Under the pieces are notes generated by a model, which did not search any database, had not been told where the DNA came from, and worked only from the letters and a program-made list of their open reading frames with translations. A stretch of DNA of 64,000 nucleotides from Symbiodinium natans. Taxonomy: Eukaryota > Sar > Dinophyceae > Suessiales > Symbiodiniaceae. This document shows positions 8,795-17,590 of this stretch, one piece after another. Each line of letters opens with the position of its first letter. The first letter of the stretch is position 1. The position numbers and the translations under genes are program-made. The stretch spans positions 1 to 64,000 of the forward strand of contig CAJNDS010000246.1 in NCBI GenBank assembly GCA_905221605.1. Reading direction: 5' to 3'.

Positions 8795-11700
8795 AGTAGT
8801 ACCCAAGTGCCTAATACAAACAGCACAGTGGAAGACAGCCAAGAGAGCTGGAGTCCAGTAACGCGGGGTCCAAAGTCAGCCCGTGCTGCGGATAGCAGTT
8901 GGGCGGTCACAGGTCCCAGATACTTCGGTCTGGGAGGTGCGGACCATGAGGATGAATGGGTGAATTCGGCCTCGCAAAAAGCAGAGGGAAGCCAAACACA
9001 GATGGGAGACCCAACTGCGGTAAGAGGGGATAGCCTAAAGGCCTCGCAGAAAGCTGAGGTAGCAAGGTTGTCGGCCTCGCAAAGTGCTGAGGGTCACCAA
9101 AGGAAGCAAAAGCCCAAGAAACGGAAAGCGCACCCAAGAGCACCACCTAAGGATCTACCACAGGAGTGGCAAATGCTGTGTCAAGTGGTGGGTAGATATG
9201 ATGCTTCCAGTGAGGCTGCCGCACTCGAAGCCATTGAGAAACTGGAAGAGCAGGAACTCAACCCGCTACAACAACGAGCATGCCACGAAGTGCTTCGTTC
9301 CTTTGTGGAGCAGGACGCACAATATGCCAAGTGGATCTTGGCAGATGTGGCAAGTGGGTATCGCCAAGATGATAGGGCCGAATGCATCAAAATCACCTCG
9401 GCTAACATCACTAGCTGGAGGAAACCCATAGCGGCATGGATACACGAACTAGGACCGGACCTGGTGGTGCTGCAGGAAACCCATCTCAAGACGGAGGGTA
9501 TCCAGCAAGCCATGAGCCATTGCCAAGATATGGGATACACCTTCATTGGCATGCCAGGCAGTACAAAAACTAAGGGTGTACAAGGAGGCCTGGCAGTGGT
9601 GGCACCCCGACATAGGAACCTGCGATACCTTACTGAGTATGGGACAGGACCGGCGGGCTTCCTGGCATGTGCCATGAGAAATAAAGGCTGGGATTTGATC
9701 ATCGTCAGTCTGTATTTGGAGAGCGGGGTCGGATTCCAGGCTCCAAACAATATCCAAGTACTGGCGAGACTGATAGCCTTTCTCAAGGGCTGCAAAGTGC
9801 CATATATGGTGCTGGGTGATTGGAATGAAGCCCAGGACACCATGAGGGGCACAACTCTGGCGACAGAAGTTGGTGGTGCATTTGTTGGAGTGGGGGAACC
9901 AACGGCCCAAGGATCGGACGAAATCGATTACGGGCTGGTTGCGAAATGCTTGGTGCCCATCCTTCAAGTGAAAACGGATTGGGAAACCCCTTTTCGGCCT
10001 CATGCTGCAATGCATTGGAGGGTGGCCCAACCGTGCAGTAGCCCTGATGTTCCCCAGATGAAGAAGGCGGGAGCACTGGTGACGGAGACTGTGGAGTATG
10101 AACCAGTACAAAACACACAGAGCATCAACATCTTGGATGAACCCAAGATGGAAGATGAGCTCAGTGAGACATTTGCTCACCTGAGTGCCGGTGTGGAGAG
10201 GTCGATCACAGGCCGAATCGATGGTATGGGTGTTAAATCGGAGATTGTGCGGAAGAAATTGGTGGTCAACAACCCGGAGAACGTTGTCTGGACGGGCAAG
10301 AGGGCGGCCTTTTGGAACCGGGTCCAACAATGGGTCAAACAAGGCAGACATCATGGCGATGCACATCCGGTGGCGCGTCTGGTCCAACGCAGGCTCGGCG
10401 AGTATTACGAGGGTGATGCGCAGAACCAGGAGGATATGCTTGCGAGTATCCTGGGCCGGGGTACGGACGCTAGGCTTGTTCTGAAGCGCATCGACGAACA
10501 GCAATGCTACGCGAGAAAGGCGGATATGGAGGAGACAGCCCACCAGTACAAGCAATGGCTCAGTAAGGCCATGGAAAAGGGCATGCGACCACTATACAAT
10601 GCCTTGCGAAAAGAAGAACAAGTGGTACAAAGACCCTACATGGAATATGACATGCTGGAACGGCCACACATTCGCCGAGACCACTGGGCGGCAGTGTGGA
10701 CGACGGGCCAACCGTTGGCAAAATCGGCCTCGCTCATGACGGAGCTTGAGGATGCAGCCAAAAAACAAGCGGCCAGCGTGGAGCCGCTGAACCCTGTCGA
10801 GGTTAAGGCAAGGATCAAAAAACTGGCACTAAAGAGCCCGGGGCCGGATGGCTGGAGGATTGACCATTTGCAGGCCATGGACGATAAAGCAGTTGAAGCC
10901 GTTGTGTCCTTCTACCATGAATGTGAGGCCAAGGCAGCATGGCCGCAGCAAATGACAGTCTCCCTTATAGCAATGCTGCCGAAGAATCTGACCCGGGAAA
11001 GACCAATCGCCTTGCTACACATCCTGTACAGGACTTGGGTCCGCCTGCGATGGGATTTGGTAAGTACTTGGCAGGCAGGCTATGCCACAGCTGCCACGTA
11101 CGACAAGGCAGTCCCAGGCAGTTGCTGCTTGGACGTGGCCGTCGGCAGACTACTGCGAAATGAGGTGGCAAAGACAAATGGCGTGCATGTGGTGTCACTC
11201 TTTGTGGACCTCGAGTCCTTTTTCGATACCATCCAATTTCAGCAATTGATCATGGCAGCAACGGCCCTGCAATATCCGCCGCTAATCCTGAAGATGGCAC
11301 TGGAAGTGTACATGGGTGCCAGATACTTGGTGGCGGATGGGGTGCTATCGGCAGGCATCAGAGCTACAAATGGCGTGCAAGCGGGTTGCCCAGCGGCGCC
11401 ATCGTTAGCAAAGGTGGCATTGCACCCGGTGATAGACAAGATCCAAAGGCGACGAGATGTGGCAAACGTGGACTGTTGGTTGGATGATGTCTCAATTGAC
11501 ATCCAGCATAAGTCCTTTAAACACGTGGCGGATAGTGCCATACGAGTCTACCGCAGCTTAAAGGACGGGATGGATGCTAATGGTTTCACGATTTCATCCA
11601 AGAAGACAGGGTTTGTGGCCAGCAGTACCCAGGCGAGCAAGCACCTGCGAGAACTCCTGCTGCCACATGAGCCACAGGTGTACGACGTGATGCGTGACCT

Positions 11701-13882
11701 GGGCGTCGATAGTACAGGGGGGCGAAAGCGTCGCTTGGTGACGTCGGCAACGCGGGCCAAGAAAGCCCGTGCGAGACATAGCAAACTGTCTAGGCTGGGA
11801 CCGCCGCCCAGCACTAAACTCCGCGTGGTCAAGGCAGCGATCACATCAGTTGCTTTGTGGGGGCACCCCTCTGTGGGGGTTTCACCCAAAAGAATGAAAT
11901 GGCTCCGAACAGTGGTAGGAAAACACCTGGGTAAATACAAGCTTGGGAGTTTGGAAACCATCTTGGACATGGGAGCCAAGAAATGCCAAGATCCAAAGCG
12001 CACAATCCACAAGCAGCATTTCAAAGTGGTGGCCAAAGTTTTCCGTGCATGGATCGGTGGTGGAAAAGCCCACTTTGACTTGGCCTGGAAAACCACTTGG
12101 AAGAGGTTGAGTGCGGCCAAACACCACTGGCCACTGGTCACGGGGCCGATGGCTGCAACCATGGCGTACTTACTGGATCTGAAGGTAGATGCCAGTGACC
12201 CAGGCAAATGGAAGAGAGGTAGTGTCCTCAACGTTGATTGGACCCAGCCACGCATGGGTAGCCTCGCCTACAAATGGCTTGAGGGATTCCTGGAGGAACA
12301 GAAGCGGGCTGCGATAGCGCGACAGGCAGGTGGCGCTGGTGCCCAAGAGGGGTTGGATTGGACGCCGCATCACAAGTTGACGAAGCTGGGAGGCCTAAGC
12401 CCAGGCCTTATGGAAGGTATAAAGTCAGTGTGGCATGCGGGCGTCATCACGGAGTCCAAGCCAGGATGGTGCAGGAAGTGCCAAATGCCAGCAACTCTGG
12501 AGCATGTCCTCAAAGAATGTCCTTACTGGCGTGAACAAGGGTTCAAAGAACCCAAGCTCCAGGAATACTTGCGTCACAAATACCCATGGGAGTGTCTATG
12601 GACAAGGGCACTCCTGCCAAAGCCGGCGGTGTGGCACCCGAAGCCGCCGGAACACCTTTTAGGTCTCCGTTACCAAGGATGCTTTGCAGCAGATGCAAAA
12701 GTGGAAGCGGAAGGCTTGATCTTCGCCACTGACGCAAGTGGAGGTCCAGGAGGAATAGACCCACGTGTACAAACATCAGCCCTCGCAGTGGTGGCTATGT
12801 CCTGGACAAAAGGTGTCCTGGTGGAAGCCGGACGGATTACAGAGCTGGTCTACCCGTGGCAGCCGGTGGTGGACATGGAGCGCCGTGCGCTTTTCCGACT
12901 AATGGAGCACACGGAGGATCTGATTGATGTCACTATGGATTGCAAGCCGGCAGTCCAAGTGCTACAAAAAACACAACCGCCGGAGGATGACCTGGAATGG
13001 AGCAAAGTGTGGAATGACAGGAAACGTATCAAGGCAACCTGGGTCCCGTCCCACAAAACTGAAGAGGAATTCCTGGCGAAGATGGGGCCGGGCACGTTGT
13101 GGCGACGTGCAGCGAATGACATGGCAGACAAAGTATGTGGTGCAGTAGCGGCGGCTGCTTACAGCCCAGCGCACAAGAGGCGTGTCAAAGAGTTGGACAA
13201 TGTGGTGCGCACACTTTCCCTGGCGTACGGTGCACGCGCAGCCCACATACTGAGGAAGCGCAAAGAAGAAGACTTCCCCTTCATTCTGGACCATGCGCAT
13301 TACAAAGAGAAGATGGAGGCCTCGCAGAAAGCTGAGGGATGCAAAAAAGCGCAGGGCAACGCCAAGCTCAACAAACGCCAGCGGCTATGGCAGTTGCTTA
13401 AAGACCCGGAGCGCGGGCATCAATGGGAGAAGGGCAGCGAACACCCCCGGAATTTAACACTGAAATGTCAACTGTGCGGGTTGTATGTACAACAAACCCT
13501 CACGAACTTGGAGGTGGTCTTGGAACAGTACTGCGTCAACCAGCCGGAGGCGCGAGTGCGTGAAGAGTGGGGTATCCACCCCTCCCACAATATGGTGAAT
13601 TTGGGAATCCGTTGGGTTTGCACAAAGTGTGACCGAACACATGCACCGGTCAGCCAGAAGTGCAATAAAAGCCTGGCGGGGGAGTGCAAATCGCGGACTT
13701 CTCAGGGCAAGCTGGCTACCCAAGCGCAAACCCTTGTCAATGGTGGAAGTATGAGCAACGTCCAGTTTCAACAGCCTCGCGTTCAGTTTGGTGGGAAACA
13801 CGCCAAAGCTAAGCCCCAAGCCAGCGCACAGCAGAAGATGTCATTGTTTGTTAGGCCTCGCCAAGCTGAGGGGACGCAGTAA
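8720..13882 (+). CDS. LINE ORF2: endonuclease, reverse transcriptase, RNase H
   Basis: The 1720-codon frame makes an enzyme that nicks DNA and copies LINE RNA at the nick. The APE-like endonuclease (about 9385-10020) shows ITSANITSW, VVLQETHLK, MVLGDWNEAQ, SDEIDY and a late catalytic His. The reverse transcriptase (10830-11640) shows SPGPDGWR, motif A SLFVDLESFFDT, motif B GVQAGCPAAPS and motif C CWLDDVS. A zinc finger of zf-RVT type (CRKCQ...LEHVLKEC) is near 12470. RNase H follows: ATDASGG, the acidic MERR, TMDCK and NDMAD. Two C-terminal CxxC pairs (CQLC, CTKC) end the protein. The first ~25 residues come from the copia flank by chance in-frame fusion; the native N-terminus is seen in copy 2. 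All catalytic motifs look intact. Confidence 0.88.
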   Translation: MWICDSCFTDSAFTGSRKKSDLKFSSSTQVPNTNSTVEDSQESWSPVTRGPKSARAADSSWAVTGPRYFGLGGADHEDEWVNSASQKAEGSQTQMGDPTAVRGDSLKASQKAEVARLSASQSAEGHQRKQKPKKRKAHPRAPPKDLPQEWQMLCQVVGRYDASSEAAALEAIEKLEEQELNPLQQRACHEVLRSFVEQDAQYAKWILADVASGYRQDDRAECIKITSANITSWRKPIAAWIHELGPDLVVLQETHLKTEGIQQAMSHCQDMGYTFIGMPGSTKTKGVQGGLAVVAPRHRNLRYLTEYGTGPAGFLACAMRNKGWDLIIVSLYLESGVGFQAPNNIQVLARLIAFLKGCKVPYMVLGDWNEAQDTMRGTTLATEVGGAFVGVGEPTAQGSDEIDYGLVAKCLVPILQVKTDWETPFRPHAAMHWRVAQPCSSPDVPQMKKAGALVTETVEYEPVQNTQSINILDEPKMEDELSETFAHLSAGVERSITGRIDGMGVKSEIVRKKLVVNNPENVVWTGKRAAFWNRVQQWVKQGRHHGDAHPVARLVQRRLGEYYEGDAQNQEDMLASILGRGTDARLVLKRIDEQQCYARKADMEETAHQYKQWLSKAMEKGMRPLYNALRKEEQVVQRPYMEYDMLERPHIRRDHWAAVWTTGQPLAKSASLMTELEDAAKKQAASVEPLNPVEVKARIKKLALKSPGPDGWRIDHLQAMDDKAVEAVVSFYHECEAKAAWPQQMTVSLIAMLPKNLTRERPIALLHILYRTWVRLRWDLVSTWQAGYATAATYDKAVPGSCCLDVAVGRLLRNEVAKTNGVHVVSLFVDLESFFDTIQFQQLIMAATALQYPPLILKMALEVYMGARYLVADGVLSAGIRATNGVQAGCPAAPSLAKVALHPVIDKIQRRRDVANVDCWLDDVSIDIQHKSFKHVADSAIRVYRSLKDGMDANGFTISSKKTGFVASSTQASKHLRELLLPHEPQVYDVMRDLGVDSTGGRKRRLVTSATRAKKARARHSKLSRLGPPPSTKLRVVKAAITSVALWGHPSVGVSPKRMKWLRTVVGKHLGKYKLGSLETILDMGAKKCQDPKRTIHKQHFKVVAKVFRAWIGGGKAHFDLAWKTTWKRLSAAKHHWPLVTGPMAATMAYLLDLKVDASDPGKWKRGSVLNVDWTQPRMGSLAYKWLEGFLEEQKRAAIARQAGGAGAQEGLDWTPHHKLTKLGGLSPGLMEGIKSVWHAGVITESKPGWCRKCQMPATLEHVLKECPYWREQGFKEPKLQEYLRHKYPWECLWTRALLPKPAVWHPKPPEHLLGLRYQGCFAADAKVEAEGLIFATDASGGPGGIDPRVQTSALAVVAMSWTKGVLVEAGRITELVYPWQPVVDMERRALFRLMEHTEDLIDVTMDCKPAVQVLQKTQPPEDDLEWSKVWNDRKRIKATWVPSHKTEEEFLAKMGPGTLWRRAANDMADKVCGAVAAAAYSPAHKRRVKELDNVVRTLSLAYGARAAHILRKRKEEDFPFILDHAHYKEKMEASQKAEGCKKAQGNAKLNKRQRLWQLLKDPERGHQWEKGSEHPRNLTLKCQLCGLYVQQTLTNLEVVLEQYCVNQPEARVREEWGIHPSHNMVNLGIRWVCTKCDRTHAPVSQKCNKSLAGECKSRTSQGKLATQAQTLVNGGSMSNVQFQQPRVQFGGKHAKAKPQASAQQKMSLFVRPRQAEGTQ

Positions 13883-13992
13883 ATCCGCAGCCGTTTGGTG
13901 CAAGGAGACAGGGTTTCGGCCTCGTAGCTGAGGGTGAGGGCCTCGCAACGGGGAATTGCGATTGGTGTTTACGGCCTCGCTTTGCTGAGGGA

Positions 13993-15192
13993 GTGCAGCT
14001 CGGCCTCGCGGTGCCGTGTGCTTGCGTAAGGAATCGGCCGGACAAAGGCAAGGGCAAAAGCAAGAACAAGCAGAAGGACCCGCCCCGAGAACGTTCCCCG
14101 CTTCGACAGGCCAGACACCCGGAGCAGCCTTGGGATAGGGAAGAGGAGAGTGCTTCGGAATCTCCGGTGGGTCCGGTACGCCTACGGGAGAGAGGAGAAG
14201 ACAGAGCGGCCTCGCACCAAGCTGAGGGTGTCAATACAGAGCAAGAGGCAAGCGAGCCTCGTACAGTCACGCTGGCGGAAGGGCCAGGTGCCCACAATAT
14301 GGCCTCGCAGGAAGCTGAGGGAAAGGAGAAAAAGGAAGACATGGGGCAAGCCAAGCCTGTGCACCTTTTGGTGCACAAACTGCAGAACCAGCAAAGGCCA
14401 AGGACTGCGCTCCATTGGCTTGGGGAGGTCCAATTGGTCCGCAACCCAACGACAGGGCAAAGCTTACAGCCTAGGGTGCTTCCCTTCATAGGTGCAGGGC
14501 GCACTCGACGAGGATATGCTCTGGATCGGCTATGGGTCATGAAACTGGCGATGGAACCCCAGAGCTTTGGCAACGAAGCAGGGTATGGGGAACAATTCCC
14601 CACCCTGGTCACCAGGACCCTGTGGGCAGGATGGATTGGAGTCCTTTTCGACGAAGCGGTGGAGGGTTACTGCCACCACTACTTCTATGGAAGTATCATC
14701 CGCAGGGCAGAGCTGTTCAACACATGGTGGCAGGAAAATCGCCATGAAGCCGGGATCCTCAGACAGTCCCTGTTTTACCTGGTGGCTATAACGTCATGGC
14801 TGACCATGCAAGGAGTTGCTCTATCGGATGTCACGGTGAGCAACGTTGGGCGCGACCCAATGTCAGGATCGTTACCACGGGCAGTGTTCTTTGACACGGC
14901 GGAGTGGACGACGCTGCAGGAGGATAGATACAAGCTATCAAGCGGCCTTGTACGCCTCCTGGAGAAGTATGATGAGGAGCTACTGGCAACCATACGTGGA
15001 TTGGTCAGAACGTACGACGGCAAGGCCAGCGCGCTTTGGATGGCGTGCGTAGGCAATGTCGGGCCATTTGCCCAGCACCTGCTGGATGCCGGGATTGCAA
15101 AACGAGGATGGGATGGAACCCTACTTTCGGTTCCGGCAACAGAGATCCAGAAAATCACGCTGGGCATGCCACATGACGAAGCTGATGAGTGA
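13993..15192 (+). CDS. LINE ORF3: basic N-terminus plus protein-kinase-like domain
   Basis: The ORF lies 110 bp after ORF2 in the same element. The first ~125 residues are basic and low-complexity and contain hairpin-derived peptides (ASHQAEG, MASQEAEG). The rest has motifs in kinase order: a glycine loop (IGAGRTRRGY), a beta-3 lysine (VMKLA), a following Glu (GNEAG), a catalytic-loop-like LSDVTVSNVG and a metal-binding-like FFDTAEW. The same set recurs in the diverged LINE at 23447-24643. This fits a protein-kinase or aminoglycoside-phosphotransferase fold, by motif reading only. The first ATG in frame is 14299; the ORF is open from 13993 without an ATG. Copy 2 has about 160 bp more at the N-terminus, including an ATG, so this copy is probably shortened there. 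Confidence 0.6.
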   Translation: MQLGLAVPCACVRNRPDKGKGKSKNKQKDPPRERSPLRQARHPEQPWDREEESASESPVGPVRLRERGEDRAASHQAEGVNTEQEASEPRTVTLAEGPGAHNMASQEAEGKEKKEDMGQAKPVHLLVHKLQNQQRPRTALHWLGEVQLVRNPTTGQSLQPRVLPFIGAGRTRRGYALDRLWVMKLAMEPQSFGNEAGYGEQFPTLVTRTLWAGWIGVLFDEAVEGYCHHYFYGSIIRRAELFNTWWQENRHEAGILRQSLFYLVAITSWLTMQGVALSDVTVSNVGRDPMSGSLPRAVFFDTAEWTTLQEDRYKLSSGLVRLLEKYDEELLATIRGLVRTYDGKASALWMACVGNVGPFAQHLLDAGIAKRGWDGTLLSVPATEIQKITLGMPHDEADE

Positions 15193-15276
15193 GCAGCGTA
15201 GCCCAGAAAGAAACACGGCTAGTGGTCTGAGAAGCACCAACCGACTCAAGAAATACCGCCTCGGCGTGCTGCCTGA

Positions 15277-15409
15277 GGAAGTTTCGGCCTCGACTCTGGT
15301 CTGAGGGGTGCAAATGAAGGAAGTTCGGCCTCGGCAAGTCCTGAGGGAATTTCGGCCTCGACCACGGTATGAGGGCATGGATTTCGGCCTCGACAAATGT
15401 CTGAGGGAA
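15277..15409 (+). repeat. Cluster of bulged hairpins in LINE 3' UTR
   Basis: Four short hairpins follow one another, each built as CCTC, an inner stem, a loop, the complementary inner stem, T, GAGG. Inner stems differ but mostly stay paired: GGC/GCC at about 15280, GAC/GTC at 15290, GG/CC at 15324-15349 and GAC/GTC at 15383-15409. A fifth at about 15353 is imperfect. Confidence 0.75.
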
Positions 15410-15473
15410 GTGAGGGCTAGTACCGGTAGTCTCACTGTGCAGAGTTTGTAGTTTGTATGTTTCACCCTCTAAC

Positions 15474-15522
15474 CTCAGCCCCTTCGGGTGGCTACGCCTC
15501 GCAGCGTGCAGATGTAAAATTC
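15474..15522 (+). repeat. Shared 3' tail: two hairpins and GTAAAATTC
   Basis: The tail reads GCC-CC-TTCG-GG-T-GGC (hairpin with a bulged T), then an ACGC/GCGT hairpin, then GTAAAATTC. The same tail ends U1 (17590), U2 (19710), U3 (21829), U4, Y1, Y2 (one G missing in the hairpin) and U5 (43696). A common 3' end on different bodies is what a LINE reverse transcriptase with RNA-tail recognition would produce. Confidence 0.7.
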
Positions 15523-17590
15523 TCCCCTGGCTCAAGGTTTCGGCTCAACCCCGGTGGGGTGCTCAGGTAGAGAGCGTCTTTAGTGCCGTTGTGGCTGGCC
15601 CTGGGGCTTGTAACTAAGGGTTGGTTCCGTTTTGAGGCCTGGCAAAACTGTGTTTGCTCGCAGGCCGGCTGACCGGCTAAGCTGTCATAGAGCGGCGGCC
15701 CGCCAACTGCTGCCGTCGACGAAGGGCGTGAGTGCACAGTTTTCGGCCTCGCTTCGCTAGAGGGAAGCTTTTCGTCCTCGCGTTGCTGAGGGAACCTTGT
15801 GGCCTACAGTCTGCTCTGGGTCACAGTGAGAGTTGCAGCCTCGCATTGCTTGAGGGGTGACGCAAGCCTGTTGCTCACCAGAGATTCCTGCTGTCTCTGG
15901 GTGAGCAAAACCCACCGACCCTCATTTGGATTGAGGGCTGTGCTGAAGGTGAGTTTGGGTTCCTCGCTCACTTGTGTGGAAAACGAAGGTGAGACCGAAA
16001 CACGGGGGAAACGGCCAGGCACGCTGCAGACAGTGCAGGCCAACGTCGCACTGCAAGAGGCATCCTTGCAGTGGCGACAGGAGTGTCCCGAACAATTGCG
16101 GTGTGCTCGAGCCCAAGCTTGCAGGTTTTCGGGGATCTGCAAGCTGAGCACAACAGGATTTTCTTCGCAGGTAGAATCAGGTAGAAAAGATTTGGCCCAA
16201 CCCTGGTGGATCTGCCTGGACATAAATAACCAGAGGCATCAGTGTCGTAAAGCTCATTGACTGGTGCTACTGAGAAACCGTTGCCAAGGAACTTGCAGTA
16301 GGACTGTGGTGCGGCGCAGTGCAAGTTGAAGAGCAGCTGGTGGTGGCTGCTCCCCGGAAAACCAATAGTCCAAGAAGCCTCCTTCGGCCTCGCTCCGTGC
16401 TGAGGGTTTGTAAGGGTTGGTATTGGCCGGAAAGGATTCAGATGGAGGTTACCCGATCTTCGCGCTTTTCCCATCTGAAGGCAACCAATGGTAATCAGCC
16501 TGCTGGACATGGCAGGCCTGCTTTTGTTTACATCCACGTCTCCTGCAAGGGCTGGGGTCTGTCCGTGCACACAGACAAGGCGGAACCTTGCAGATGTTTA
16601 GGTCCTCGCGGCACGGCCGCTGGAGGTTGTTTGAAGATGTTGGCTCTCACTATCTGGTGAGTGGTTTGTATGGGCACTTGCTGGGGCAAGGCGGCTCTGG
16701 CGTCTGAGGATGGTACGGAGCCGAACTCCTAAAGAAAGGACAGGCTAGCTCACGCGGACGCCACGCAGAGTATGTGTTACTATCTTCAGATGTTGGAGCC
16801 AAATTGCCAGCCTTGTGACGTGAGATGTGGTGTTTGGATTCGGCCTCAAGCACTGGAAGGCCTACAACAACAAATCCGAATGAAAACTGTGGTCCTAAGA
16901 CACGCGGTGCAGCTGCTTATACGTGGCACCGCGGGGGTCACATAGAGATAGAGGGCTTGCCAGCAAGGGAACTCTGTCTAAAGAGAGCCCTGGCTCAGTG
17001 AGGAGCTGAGGGCCTGGCTGCGCTGATGCAGCGGAATGGTTGTTCGGCCTCGCCTCCGCTGAGGGAACAACAGTCAATGCTTCTCTGCAGTGTCGGTCCG
17101 GGTTAGTAAGAGCGAGAACGCCGGGACCTCGAGCTGCAGTTTTACCATGAAGCAACCGCGTGAGATGCATTATTGGTCAACTGGTGAGTAAGAGCGAGAA
17201 AGCCAGGGTGACGCTACTTTGGGGGAGGCTGCAAGGCACGGTTAGTAAGTGCGAGAAAGCCGGAGCTGCGGACGAACCTGGAGTAGCAGTTTTTCATACC
17301 TCACGTGTTTCACTTTGCGGCCTCGCATGCGCTGAGGAAATATGCCTCGAACAGAACATCCAGTGCTGAGTGGGGATTGCCAAACTTACGGAGGCTGATG
17401 CCACAACAAGTGCCTCAACAGCAATGCATGCGGAGGGCAAAGTTCGGCCTCGCGAGTGCTGAGGGTTGCAGCTGAGAGAGGGCCTAGCTGAGAACGCAAC
17501 ACCTCAAGCGAGGTAATTTTTAGTTTAGTTTCACCTTGACCAACGGCCCCTTCGGGTGGCTACGCCTCGCAGCGTGCAGACGTAAAATTC
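15523..17590 (+). mobile_element. Non-coding unit U1 (~2.1 kb)
   Basis: The unit starts with an SL-like head (TGGCTCAAG at 15528-15536) and an ACCCC/GGGGT hairpin, and ends with the shared tail. I see no plausible coding region: open frames are short and hairpins recur in all of them. It carries many bulged hairpins (for example 16384, 17043-17067, 17318, 17444). Near the 3' end are three GT(T/G)AGTAAG(A/T)GCGAGAA repeats (17102, 17184, 17241). It lacks a ~63-bp stretch present in U2 and U3 (18777-18840). I infer a non-autonomous partner of the LINE. Confidence 0.7.

Larger units (their letters stand above)
8795..15522 (+). mobile_element. LINE copy 1 (APE-type non-LTR retrotransposon, 5'-truncated)
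   Basis: From 8795 the sequence is nearly identical to LINE copy 2 (from about 26590), which fixes the left edge. The copy lacks the 5' UTR, ORF1 and the first ~40 codons of ORF2, as expected for incomplete reverse transcription of a LINE. ORF2 and ORF3 are open. The 3' UTR (15193-15480) is full of short hairpins. The element ends with the tail shared by its neighbours: two hairpins then GTAAAATTC at 15514-15522. It is inserted in the copia 3' flank and starts the head-to-tail array. Confidence 0.85.

Noticed and set aside
9449-10555. Long minus-strand ORFs (368 codons) opposite LINE ORF2 in both copies
   Set aside because: They mirror the well-supported ORF2 frame and carry no recognisable domain; they are codon-bias shadows.
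15799-16570. Several 140-250-codon ORFs on both strands of the U units
   Set aside because: They overlap in many frames, are broken by small indels between near-identical units and show no domain. The unit looks non-coding.
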